Shown here: positions 36,316-50,060 of the stretch, piece by piece
Layout: every line of letters starts with the position of its first letter
How positions within the stretch are numbered: position 1 is the stretch's first letter
Notes under the pieces: generated by a model
Told to the model about the DNA's origin: nothing
Databases searched by the model: none
What the model saw: the letters and a program-made list of their open reading frames with translations, nothing else
NCBI RefSeq assembly: GCF_008831285.2
Contig: NC_045140.1
Coordinates: forward strand, 4,753,528 to 4,817,527
Direction: 5' to 3'
Origin: Nymphaea colorata
Lineage: Eukaryota > Streptophyta > Magnoliopsida > Nymphaeales > Nymphaeaceae
DNA: 64,000 nucleotides
Translations under genes and position numbers: made by a program

Positions 36316-39300
36316 AGGTGTTGAGTGCAACTTGAGTTAGAGATTGTCGTAGTATATCCATCTTTTATGTCCATCCCTGGATAGGAAACCAGCACTACAT
36401 GCTCCTGTGAGTTAAAGCAGTAACAGCCGTAGACCTTTCAACAAGAGAAAGGTATTCAACAATGTCCAGGGGCTCACTTGAATAGGGTCGACATTCTGCA
36501 CATCTGAGCCAGCAGTCTCAGCAAAAACATCAGGTCTTCTCCCACTCTCAACATTCAATTGTTCACGAACATCCAAAAGTACCTGAACAGCCTGCAATAG
36601 AAGCACCTCTTTCAGGACGTTGCAAGAGGATGACATATTATCTCCAATAAGACAAATCGTAAATCCTCAGGTCAAAAATAGGATTTTGTCTATGTAATTA
36701 CTTGCAACCTGCATGTTGCAATTAACATTGTAACAAGAAATTTGGATGATCAAAATGCAGAACAAAAGTTCATAATTATCCTTAACTGGTCACAAGGACT
36801 TTGGACCAGTTTAGTTAAGATCGCACTAGGCATCTAGGGGAGCTTACCCACCAAGGTCGTCCAACCATCTCTGTCTAATTTACATCCTCAGGAATGTTGT
36901 CCCTTCATCTCTTATGTGTAGATAAATCACTTAAAACATGTGAAACTAAGTGTTTACATACGAAATCTTGCTATTACACCATCATAAAAACTCAGACTGC
37001 CAGTAAACTGAAGCATCAAATGCAGCTCGGTGAACTAGAACCATGACAACTTGTGACAAGGGTCATTGAAAAATTACAAGAGACAAGATATTAAAGGAGA
37101 AACTACATTGACAAGGATAATACCAACATCAATCTGTGGGCAGGCTATTAGGCAGACATACACAGTTTATGCCAAGCATCCCAAATATAGAAATATTAAC
37201 TGCCTTCAAGTTGAAACTCTCAAGTCTAATCACCTAGCATCACACATACAAAGCACATGCATCCATGCACACACACAAGCACATGCCTTCAATTTGGCCG
37301 ACCAGCACATCTACCATCCAGCCTGTTCCATAGTTTTAATTTGTGTTTGGTTAACCCAATTGTTTCATACTTTCATGCATTCTACATGTCCAAAAAAGTG
37401 AGGTTCAGGAAAAGAAATGAATCATGGATTTACAGTTTTGTATTTGATGTAAAAATAAAACTTAGGTCATAAAAAATTTACACATAGAAAATGATGATTT
37501 CCTTTCCTATTCCAAAATTTTTGGACACTTTGAGTGCATCTGTGTGGCTAGACTTTAGAGAAGAGAAAATAAGAACTTGAAAAGTGCTGGATAGCCCACC
37601 AGATTGAGAGCATTGACATCCAAAACTAACATGCACACGATATATAAAGCATGAATACCTTCTCAAGTGCATGCTATTAGATAGTTCTAAATCATCATAA
37701 TTAACTATTAAGAAATCATAATCAATGAAATCAACCAATAATGATATCTATAACAATCTTAAGAGAATAAAGAAACAACACAAACGAAAAAAAAAAAAAA
37801 AAATCAAGACCATAAAAGGAACCTGCTGAGCTAATGGCAAAATCTTCACTAGTTTGACAACAGGTCTAACATTTGCACGAAGCCTCCAATTGTGCCCAAT
37901 AATCAATGACATGTTGACTGTTTATGCAAGGGACACATGCCAAGTGAAGTGTTCATATTGCATAACCACAAACCCTTTTTGGTTTCCTTTTCTATTTAAA
38001 AATCCAAAGCATGGAAAGCATAAACTTTTTAGCAACTTCCATGGAAGAGCTAAAAAAACCACTTTTGCATCAGCCAGAGAGAAACTCCTTTCCTGAAGAC
38101 TACATATGAAGGGGTCACTGCACATCATTTATATAAGAAAAAGCATAAACATAAGGAAAAAAAACATCAAAATTATATTCATCTTTTACCTAAAAATACC
38201 CCATCCATCCATCCATATGACTACACTATCCAAGTGCATCTTCAATTTATGCTGCACCTGACACTAATTGTTCACTTTTCAGAACCATACAGATCGGCAT
38301 TACCATCACCACATCACCTGTTGTTTCCATACCTATAACAGGAGCTAATAAAGCCAACAAAACCTAGTGCTAATATGTTATTCAGTAAGTTAATTACAAA
38401 CAAGAGGAGCATGTAATGTGGAATTTTATGTTCTTTTCCTTCTAAGGAAGAAGATGCAATGGTAATAAGTAGAATGGACGAACCTCATCTGGCTTCTCAG
38501 CAGCTAACAAAGCATTCACCAAACCACGAAGTACTTCAAAATTATCCATGCCTGATAGCTGAAATAAACAAAGAATGAAGACATATGATAAAAGATCTAT
38601 GCAATGGGATGAACATATCATCCATGAGACCAAATCGTGAAGCTCAACATAAGGATAGAGCAAGCAATAGACATACAACCTAGCAACAACACTCTTATTT
38701 GGAAAATTCACCTTCTTCCATGCAAAAACGATGTAGAAGTTCCAATTTATGTAACCAAAATTTCTGAAACACTCATCTATATGCCATCTAAAAGAGGAAA
38801 ATGTAAAAGAAAAAATAACCGGCCACTAATTTATTGACTATTTGCCAACATTGGAAAGCCAATGGTTGTTTCCATTTTCAGAATGCATAATAACACACAA
38901 ATCACCTCAATGGCAAAAAAACATGCACAGATGCATGAGACCATGGTATCAAAAAGACTGCATTTGTCATGAGTGTCAAAATAATAACTAGTCAAGTTGT
39001 AAGATACAGTCAGCATTAGCTCATTACTTATGCATGTTGCCCTAGACATTCCTTGAGCTTGACTTGCTGCAACATAAATGATATAGTTGTCATATTTCAT
39101 TGAGAGTTGTCGTAACTGCAGTTGCACAACACACACACATATCTCCATCTTTTTAGGCCTCTTAAAAAGACATAGTTGCATTATGAAAAGTTGGTAGAGA
39201 ACACAAATTTAAAAAGTGAAAAAGTCAAAAGCTGATGTTGTATTGCAAGTTGACAATGAAAAGTTTCAGTTTCGTTATTGAATAACTACAACCGAATGCA

Positions 39301-42300
39301 TGTTTTTGAGTAAATTGACAAAAAACACAATAAAACAATTGCACTTTTAAGACCACAATGCATGGGGCCTAAAGTAAACCAGTCCCTGACCCTGTATAAA
39401 TTTGAAATTTGTGGGAACACATGTTTTGATTGGGCCCACCATAGAACCCTTTGAACATGATAAACCTGCTTTTTTATTTAGTTTAAACTAAACTGATGGA
39501 TGTGTTTATCATATTCCATTCAATACAGAACATGTGTTATATCTTGGTTATTTTGTGACACTTGTATGTGTGAAGAGGTGAAAAATCAATAGCTTCAGAT
39601 TCCATACAAAACTTGATGGCGAAACACTCAAGTTTTTTTACTAGGTGACGAATCAACAACTCAAGTTGCACGCAAACTTGGTGATGAGAAACCCAAAACT
39701 TTTTTTCCAAAGTACTCTCAGAATAAACATTTACAAGTTCAGATTGGACAAAAATATCATCAGATATACTTTTGGTCAGAACCAAAAAGTGAGGCAATAC
39801 CTAAAGGAATACAGACCAATGCATTCCCACGTGCACATTTTTTTGTGGTCATTGTAGCCCAATAAAGAGCACCAACTTCCACATTTCATTATTTACCCAA
39901 CAAAGTACAACCTCCATAGTATGTTGTTAGTTTAGTTCTATGCCAAATGGGTGTAGGGTGTGGGTACTGATGCAGGTGTGGATGCAGGTGTGAGTGCGAG
40001 AATTTTAAAACATTTGGGTGCAAGTGCTGCAAGAGAGAGAGAGATAGAGAGAGAGTGTTAACTGGCAAGTAATAAATTTTAGAAAAAGTTAGAACCAAAC
40101 ACTTAACATTTGAGCAATAAACAGACGACCACCGAACTTTTTCGAACAAAGGAGAGCTCAAGGTTTTATTATAACTCTCAAATTGCTGCCCCACTATAAA
40201 AAAATGTGATAATAAACATATAATTTACAGAAAAGCTCTTCTTCATGCACTAAATCTCAAAATAGTATTAGAAAACAATTAAAATGATTTAAAGAAACAG
40301 AAAAAGAAGACACTACCTATCAGGCGATAGTCTTGCCAGACGGAGGTGGGGAGGCAATGGTCTTTGTTGTTCATTGCTATGCGACGATAGTTTTATTCAG
40401 ATTCACATAAGGATCTTTGCTAGATGGCAGCACATCTCAAGACCAAAGTAGGAAGATCTAGGGTGATGTTCCTTCAGGTATTGTCTCTAAATGCTTTCTG
40501 TACATCAACATAGAAGGTGGGCTGCTCCCTCCATTCCTTTACTGCAAAGTCTGCCACCATCAACTCGGTCATTCTCTCCACCAACACTGGTGTTGTGCGT
40601 TCAATGTGTAGATTGACATCTGCGACGACTCTATCTTGTCTAGGTCACCACATACGTTAGGGTTCGAGTACCCCCCCCCCAAAACTCCTTCATCAATCTC
40701 AGGCTTGTCATGAATGCAGAGTCGTGAGCTCACCTAGTGTCACTAGACAGAAAGGGTCTTTTTTTAACTTTGCAATTTTTAAAATATTTTTTTGAGATTT
40801 AGTTTATCTACAGGGACACTTTTGTAAGCTATACATCTATTCTCACATTTTCATGGTGGAGCAGTGATTTGAGAGTTATACCAAAAAACCTTGAGTTCCT
40901 CTTTGTTAGTTCAAAAAACATAGGTGGTCATATGTTAATTGCTCGTGCTCAAATGTTAAGCACCCTATTGCAATTTTTCTAAATTTTACATGTTTATATT
41001 TTTTTTGTCGTAAAGCAAATTTTATTTGAAGGTCACTTTAGTCTATTTCTAAAACTTATGCCAAATAAAATAAAACTTATTTTTAAAATGTTGGCAGCCA
41101 ACAACAGGGGGGTATTTTTAAAAAACGATACCTTACACATACAGGACAACCAGGTGTGATCGTCCTTTTTAAGGATAAAGATAGAGAGAGAGAGAGGGAG
41201 ACTTGTACATGACTAAAAAGACAGAGAGGGGAGGGGAAATGGGAGGGAAAGAAAAAGACAGAGAAAAAAGAATAAAAGGAAAGGAAGAGCCAAAGAAGAA
41301 CAAGGGTGATGTGAAGACAAGAGAAAAAGAAAGAGCAGGTCCCCATTGATATTGTCAAGCTGCCAATCACTGGAAAATAATGGAGTGGCAAAGAAGAGAA
41401 TAAAAGTTTCTTTTTGTCTTTCAGACGGAAAAGTTTTCCATTTTTTGTTGCCAAAAAGTATGGTAGGTGAGGTCAAAAGCACCCGACTTTCATTGACTGA
41501 GTAGGGTGCTATGTCGGAACTGAATCCACACAAGCACTCAAGTCGAATCAACATGGGTGTTCTGCCTGTTTTGGCATGTATATGTTGTAAGATTTTGATA
41601 TCTTATACCAAACTACCAGATGAAGTTAGATGCAAGAGGAGGAAGAGAGAAATAGGCTGCACGTGCAATAAAGAGAGAGAAGAAAGAGGGCAGCAACCTT
41701 GATGTCTGCCTTTAGTTATTATTATATACTAATCACAATTTAGGGTACAAAACAAAATACACAAAACAACATTAATAATTACAAGTATGCCACCGCCCAT
41801 GATGTGTGGGCGTGTGGATCAAATGGGTCGGGTCTGGGTGACCCGATCCATATCGTATAATCTTAACATATGTGACGTAAGCTTTGTTTCCTTATGCAGA
41901 TAAGCAGACACACTAAAGATCGATTAAGTCGCAGTAATGAGAATGTAAACATGAAGAATGGTTGTTCACCCTCTTTTTAAATCCTCTCACATTAGTGTCA
42001 GAAATTTTACTAAAAAAACCATCATAGGGTGTTCTAATTGAATATTAACTTGTTATTCAATTATCATTTCCGGATATTTGAAAAAAAAAAACTATTCCAA
42101 ATGAGATTTCCAGTTCTCATTCCAAGGCACTGAAATGATTTGGTCAAATTGATGCCATAACATGATATCCTCAGGCCTGCAAAGCAAGGCATGGTCCTCT
42201 AGTACCAAATTCAAGGAAATCTGAACAATTTAATTCCAAAATACTAACTGATAGGGAATTTCTGTAAGCAGCAACACTTCCACTGTAATCTTTAAGCTCA

Positions 42301-45300
42301 TATTTTACTTCTCCAAGAAGTCGGTAAGCATCAGGATCCTTTTGCTTTTCCTGACAAACATAGAAGATAAATCATGTCACAGTTACTCATAGACAGCCCC
42401 AAGAAGAGGGAAAGGGTGGTATTTGCCTAACCTTTGTAAGCTTTTCAAGAAGAGAGGCAGCACGGTCATAATCTCCCAATTCAACAAGAGTTACAGCAGC
42501 TCCCTGAAAAGCCACTATGGAATAAAGATACATCTAATGGAGAACATGTAATGAAAGTTGGCACCCATACAAAAACCTTAAAAAGCACACAACTAATTTA
42601 CATATGACATCAATAGAGCATCATTGCCATAAAAAATAATAGTCCACAAACAAGAAAACACACTAAAGTGCTCAAATAACTGCTTGGGAAGATCTGTACA
42701 TAAAAGCAACTTTGCTGACAAACATAGAATATGATGAGAGGAACAAGCTGTAAAGGCATAACTAAAACAAATTCTTGCAGTTGGTTAGTGGCCAAACAGC
42801 CAACCAATGAAAGGGTTTCAGATCATTTTAGACCTTATAGAGGTAACTGCCTTGAACATGATCAATAGACAAAAGAGATCCGCTTATATGGACAAGGGCA
42901 AAATCTTAATCACAAACGTCACCAACATTTTCACATATTGCAACATTAATCCCAATCAGCCAATAATGCTGGCAAAATACAGTAATCCTTTCAAATATTT
43001 CAAAAACAAAATATCATGATATTATTCAGAGATCTTCCTGGCAAATCATGTTTTTTTCACAATTAAAAAGCTGCCTAGTTGTTTATTTATATTTTTGCAA
43101 AATAAATACTACGCCCATTATCTCATAATTTCTATTATTTTTCAAATTTCAGAATTTCTGAGAATTTCCTGAGAAAAATCACATTTTAAGAAGAAAACCA
43201 AGAAAAAACTGTGTTTTGTGACTGGTCAAAACTAACATGTCAAATCTGCAAATAATTTCAAAAAACAAGAGCATGTAACAAAGCCATGGACATTCACATA
43301 CATAACATAAATCTGTAGCTAAAAATATCTAGAGTTTTCCAAGAATCTTGACTCACTTCAAGAGCATCTTTATCAACTGGGGAAGACTTAAGTGCCACCT
43401 CATACTGCTGAAGTCTTGCCTGAACAAAAGTCTAAGCATCAATAACAATGCTAAAAGCTTTCTACACATAAAAAAGAGTTTGATATATAACAACTAGAAG
43501 CCAACTCAGTGTCTGTAATAGATCAGAAATAACAACAGAGGATGACCTACAGATCAGAGAAAACAAATGGACAAACTGCAAGTGAACTGCCCTATCAAAA
43601 TGGAACCCCTATCAAAATGGAACCAGTGAACTACAAAAATTTCTGAAATGGATCCCATTAACTTGTAGATGTAACGCTCGTCATGTTTTGAGCAGGTCGG
43701 GTCGGATCGGGACTCAGACCCGGACCCGAACCCTTGGCGTCAAAGAGCCGACGCGAGGGCTCTTCTCCCTCGCCTTTCCCTCTTTTCTCTCGTCTATCTC
43801 CTGGGTGCTCTCAGGCTAGTGCAGAGAAGAAGAAGAAGACGGAGGTGGTGTCGGCAGCGGCGAGGACGGTGGCGGCGACGGTGTTGCATAGGTAAGCCAT
43901 CGGTCTCCCCCTCTCCCTATCCTTTCTTTCTCCCTTCCTCTCCTCCGCCACTCTCACCCACTGTCGCCTCTCTGTCTGTCTCCCCCTTGTTCCCCTTTTT
44001 CCGTCTCTCTCTCTCCCTCTCGTCTCTCTGGCGCTCTCTCTTCTCTGTCTGTTTTTTTTTTCTTTTTCTCTGACAGCGCCCTCTCTCCCTTCCCTCACGT
44101 GCTCTCACCTCACCGCCTTCTTTTCCCCTTTTGACCGAACCCTTTCTCCCTCTCGTTTTCAGCCTACCTAACATCTACCGTAGGTTTTTTTTTTATGACA
44201 AACCCCTCCCTTGAGGCCCCTTCTCGCTGATTTTGATTATATTGTGGGTTTGGTCGATTTGCAGCTAGGGGAACGTATTATTCCCCTCGTATCAGCGACT
44301 AGGTGGTGGAGTCTTGGCACGATTTTTGCCGTTTGGGGATCGATTGAGCGCTTGGGGTGGCTGTCGGAGACGTTACAACAGTTCGGACTCTTGTTTTGGG
44401 GTGAGCAAGATCTAATCAAGCCCAAATTATTGAATATTATCGATTAAAGCATGTATAATTACTGTTTGAGCATGCTAAGAGCTTAGTATTAATTATTTGG
44501 AATGCATGTTAGTGATTTTGTTTTTGGGGGAAAGCTTATGACTATGTTGGAAAGCGAAGATTCATACATTTGATGATCATTTAAGCATGATGGATTAATT
44601 TTCGAAGCATTAGGGAAGCATGGTAGAGATTGTGAGGTTGTGGGGAAGATTTAGAACAGCCTTAGGGTGCACGTAACACATGCTTTTGTGAACGGGTGTG
44701 TCATGAAGTTAATTGGGGAAATATACGTATTTGGATGTGACTTTGGGGTGGATGTCTTAATTAAAGAACGTTATTGAGGAAGGTGTTAGTGATGGATTGA
44801 TTGATGGTTGTGGGTTTTGATATTTTGTGCCAACGTCAAGTTGTAAGGAGGAGGCCTAATGGAGAGCTTGTTGGTCGACACTACCCGTCGACCCCCTCTT
44901 GAGGCGATGACACGTGCCTCAATGATTCTGTTTGTATTTGTTTGAATTGTTTAGGTATTCTAGTAAGAATCTTACCTTTGGTTTATGTTTGCAGGTACAC
45001 CGGGCACGTCCCGTCGACCTTGAGTTCAAAGCTCGAGGAGTTTTGAAGAAATTGGTGAGCGCGCCACAGGTATGGCGGCATTCCAGGCAAATCCCTGCCT
45101 GAGGCCAATGTGTGATTGTGTGTTCCTAGGATCAGGGGATCCTAGGATTGTGATGTTAATTGATTGATTGCCTTGTAAATGAGTATATGTATGTTGCTTA
45201 TATGATATGAATGGTCGTTTGTTTTGAAAGTGTTACGCGTTTGCATGTGCATGCTAGAATTGATAACTGTTTAGGACAGATGAGGCGGGGTATCGAGTCG

Positions 45301-48300
45301 AGTGTCTCCTCGACCCCAATTGTGCATTAGAAAGCATCATAGAATGATAACTGCATAGGACAACTATGAGCCAACCGCAGGTCGAGACTACTCTCTGTGG
45401 TTTGGCTAAGTCTTCAAAAGATGTGATTGATGAGATGATCGTTATGAATGTGTATGTTGTTGCATATACATTGCCATGGGCAATGATGCAAATGGATGAT
45501 TTGGAGGGTAGTTGTACCCGTATGGTATGACGGCTAGCAATAACTGTTACTGTATGTATAGACCTCATGTGGAGGTAATTGGAGGTATGGGTGCACTCGT
45601 GAAGTGTACTAACCTCATGTGCTAGCCAGTCATGTGAATGTGTAACTATAATGATAATAATGAATGAATAAGAGATGAGAGGCCAGTGGGATGTGGCTAT
45701 GTGTTGGGAGTTGTCCCGCTTTTGCCACTGGTCTCGCCTGTTCGGAGCGCAGGCGGTGCAAGGCCCCAGGGTTCTGTTATGTGATGTGCTTGCAGCGTAG
45801 GCTCCCGCCTTCCCAACCTGGGTGTCCTAGGGAGGGCTGAGTGTCTCTCCTTGGAACTCACACATCTATGGATGAGTGCTCTACCGCTGCAGCGGATGGA
45901 TGGATCCATACGGGCCACCACGTGGGTTGTCTCTCGGCTGTAGGCCGCCCACGGTGTGCACGTGCCTATGTTTGCACCCACAGGAACTGTTAATACACTG
46001 AAGTTAATGAAAACGTGATGTATATGATGGAATGCATGTGACTGATGTGTATGTGAATGATCTGAATGCAAGTGTTATGTTTAAGCATGCTTCGCATGTG
46101 ATTGACATTGTGTTAGTGTGGCCATCAAGTGGCCTTTACATGTCGTACTCTGACACGATATGATGATAGATGGGTTGATATTTGTTCTCTTATTTGAGAC
46201 TTACTTGAGAAGGTTTAGCATTTTTCTGACTTGTTGCCATACTGCGAAGGCTGAGCCTTCAGTTGTTTTCTTTTTCAAGTTTTGGCGGACCCCGGGCAGC
46301 AGGTTGAGCAGATGGTTTCACTCACGTCCTACTGGGGAGGTTTTGGGTTTTGTTTGTATAGTGCCGGCGCGTCTTACTTCGTTTGTATTGATGTCTTATT
46401 TTGTTAGGCATCAATGGTAGGATTTTGGGGCATTTTTATCATGTATAGGGATGTGATTTGTATGGAATGACGTTGTTCTATAAATGAAAGTTCGCCCTAT
46501 TGTTTTGAATTGCTTGGCTCATTTCTTTTGAACTGTTGTGTAGTCACACCTCGATGCTTGATGTTTAGAAAAAAAATGGTTGTGTGTCAAAAGGTCGGGG
46601 TGTGACAGTAGATGTACATTTGGGGTTAAAAAACGGGTTGGCATATGAAATTATGAACAAAAGACTTGAACAGAACTTTCTCATTTCACATGAAATTTCT
46701 AAAAACTGAAACAAAGCAAACGGAAACCAAATCAAGTTATGCATCTTGGGTCACAAGGACTAAAACATACTCCAAGAGGGTGCCTTTTTATAACATTTAA
46801 ATAACTGCAACAACATGATTGACGGACTGATTAGATGTTCATGCATTAGTCAGTGAACTTAGTTGGCCCAGTGACATTACATTCCTAACCCTGACGGCAT
46901 TAGATCACGACTAAAAACCGATGGCATCACCGCTTAATAAGAATAAATAAGCATATAAACGTTTCCATCCTTTCATTTGCTCACCTTTAGAACCTTTTCC
47001 TCCTCCTCTGGTAGCTTCTTGCTTTCCATTGAGAAATCACTACTGGTACTGATGCTGGGGGACAAACCAACAAATAAGATGACAATAGACATTGAAGAAA
47101 GACACAAAGAGAAAGACTTAGATATTTGGGAATATAAAAGAAACATGCAAAAACATAGAGAAGAAGGTTCATCAAAAAGCGACCATGGCATATGCTCTTC
47201 GACAACAAAAATGTAGGAATCACCGGTTCAGGCAACCACAAATACCTTCTGAAACTAGAATCATATTCAGAAGCATAATAAATGAAATCTAAAACAAATA
47301 AAACACTCGCTAAACCTCAAGTTCACCCTTTTACTTTTGAGTCCATAAGCAATATCTTGTTAAAAATTCTTCTGATCATGGACTTGATAGAATCTCATAT
47401 TTTCTGGATGCTGCCATGTTAACAACAGTAACAGTTTGACATATTTTCATCTAAACCCTATTACCTCCTCACTTTTGAACCAGATGTCAAAAGCTAGTAA
47501 CATTGTTTTCTTTATTCACTATTTCTTGATTCAGCATTCAGACTTCAGGAAAACAAGGAAATGAGAGGCCATTAAAAGCAGCAGTAACAGACAGAACAAG
47601 GCAAAAAATCACAATTTCCGTTTAGAGCACTAAGCTTGTATCCCTGACCTTCTAGGTTGCAAAAGAAAATCCAACAAGGTCTGGATTTAATACAAAGCAT
47701 GCCGTTTAAACCTGATGCTGGTATATGGTGTGCCCTGCTGGGAGTTTGCAGAATTCACCAAGAAATCAAGATAGGAGAGCTTGTTGCAGAGAGAATTCTG
47801 GAGCTCGCCTCAAGTGCTCTGTCCCATGTTTCCATGGCCAATATATATGCAGTAGGATGGAAGTGGGAAGGAGCTGCAAGGTTAAGAATGATGATGAAGT
47901 CAAAGTGAAGAAAACACCAGGTTGCAGTTCGGTACTTTGGTTCAGGCAAATGGCAATGCTCATTCATTTGTTGTTGAAGATAGGTCACATCCTGAACATC
48001 AGTTGATTTACGGGGTTGTTGATGGGTTGGCATTACAACTGAAGGGCCTTAAAGTTGTAGAAATAGAAGTCAGGACAACCATCTATTTAACGACCCCTTT
48101 TATAAGTCCTTGAAGATCCCTCACAATCTTCAATACGGGACTAAATTTTTGAGGTGTTACAATCCACCCACCTTAAGGAACATGTGTCCGCGCGTGTGAG
48201 ACCCTAGGTCCGAGTGTTGAACCAGCTCTGATACCACTGTAACAACCTGACCTACGCCTGAGCTCGAGCACCTGGTTTGGCGGGTCCCAACACGCCCCCT

Positions 48301-50007
48301 AGGAGTTTCAGTTCCAACTCCAAAAAGGATAAGAACCAGAACAACCATCTATTCAGTAACCCCCTTTATAAGTTCTTGAAAATCCCTCACAATCTTCCAT
48401 ATAGGACTAAATATTTTTGGAGTTACAACTTGTATGTGACCTTATGATGTCTCCAAAATGTGGATGTTTTGGACAGGTAATTCCTCCAGTTCCCAGTGGC
48501 CTGCCTCAGCCAGGTTTTTGGCCCATGTCACATTATACTTCTAGTGGGATGCTCAACCAAACCAAACCCCAGTTTCACTATGCTTCCACTCATATAGGCT
48601 CTAACAAGGAATGAGAAACTAATTAGACCAAACCCATGTGTTCCTTGGGCAAATGGGACGTTGACCAGTTCAAGATTGACCAAACACATGCATTACTTGG
48701 TTAGTCTAATGCCAAAATTTTAAGACATGCCTTGCTTAGATCCCTGTGGCCCAGCTGTACAGGTCCACTCTACAAAGACAGTGAATCTTTCACCTGGTTA
48801 GATGTAGATATGAAGGCCAGGGTCAGCCAAACCTGGTTGAAAATTTGAAATCTATTGTTTAATAGGTCAAGCCATAGGACTACCCAATTCTTTAACAAGC
48901 CAAATTTATCTTTAGAAGAGGTAGAGGCAACCTTTTCAGGTCGCCCCACCCTCTCAGTGGATCCCTCCCTGATGATCTAAATTTTGAAATGCATCAAAAA
49001 TTAAATAAGCAATACAAGTATTCATCTAAACTCATACACCAAAATGGAGTAGATATAAGGAAGCACTCAATTTATACCTCCCAGAAGGAAGAAAATCTCC
49101 TAAAGTAAATACCAATCCCAATGACACGACAGCAGCACCAACTCCAATCTGTTGCAAATAGCTTGTCAATCTACAGGCCATAATCGTAACATATGTAAAG
49201 CATAAGCAACTGCCCAACTCTTCACACTATCAAATCAAGCTACCTACCTTAACACCAAGTCCAGTTGAACTCTTCTCTGGTTCAATGGGGGCATCATAGT
49301 CAATAGCTCTATATTGTGTATTGTCTTTTGCTTTCTTCTGTTCAAGAGCAGTCCTGCAAAATGGGTGGAAGGATAGGTCGAGGGCAAAAAGTCATGCTGT
49401 TAAGCGAACAAACGTACATCATGCTAAAGTTGGTCAATTACACTTTAATAGAGCAAGAAAATGATTTTTTTCCTTTTCTAAATATTGATTATTCGCCAGA
49501 ATGAAGAGTTAGCAACTGGAATCTTAGATATTAAACATGAACCCTCATCTATTAACTTGCCAAATACTCAAAAGGGGTTACAAACATATCAAAACTCCAC
49601 TATAAGCCATAAGTTTGAAAACTGTTACCTCACCTTCTGACCGCTTCCAGCTTCTCATTAAATTTACTATCAAATACAATACTTTCAGACCTTCTTCCAT
49701 CGCTGCTAGATAACTTTGGTGCCTCTAAATGACAAGGAAAGCAACATTAGTTACAAAAGAAGCAGAAAAGTAGTGACAAATGAAAAAGATTTATCATCCT
49801 TCAGAATAAAATCATAAAGAAAAATGACAAACATGAGAAAATAATCAAACCTTCAAAGAAACCTCAATGGACTAAACAAATCACAAACTAAATTGTCATT
49901 TCTGATTTACGAGCATATTCAAGAACTTAATTCTTAAAGTGGTAGAAAGAAAGATTACTAATAAAAACAAAAGCAAATAAGGAAAGAAGCAGATGAGGTT
50001 GTACACT

Positions 50008-50060
<53 letters not shown>

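Noticed and set aside
43811-44174. Arg/Glu-rich frames of 84-95 codons
   Set aside because: They lie in the purine/pyrimidine-rich 5' part of the solo LTR; the equivalent region of the copy at 58.5-59.1 kb gives different frames.
45697-46071. 124-codon minus-strand frame
   Set aside because: It lies wholly inside the solo LTR and is not preserved in the homologous copy near 56.9 kb.
48238-48427. Cassandra-type TRIM with a 5S rRNA promoter in its LTR
   Set aside because: The ends look similar, but I could not find the 5S A/C-box sequence in the LTR, so only a generic TRIM is called.
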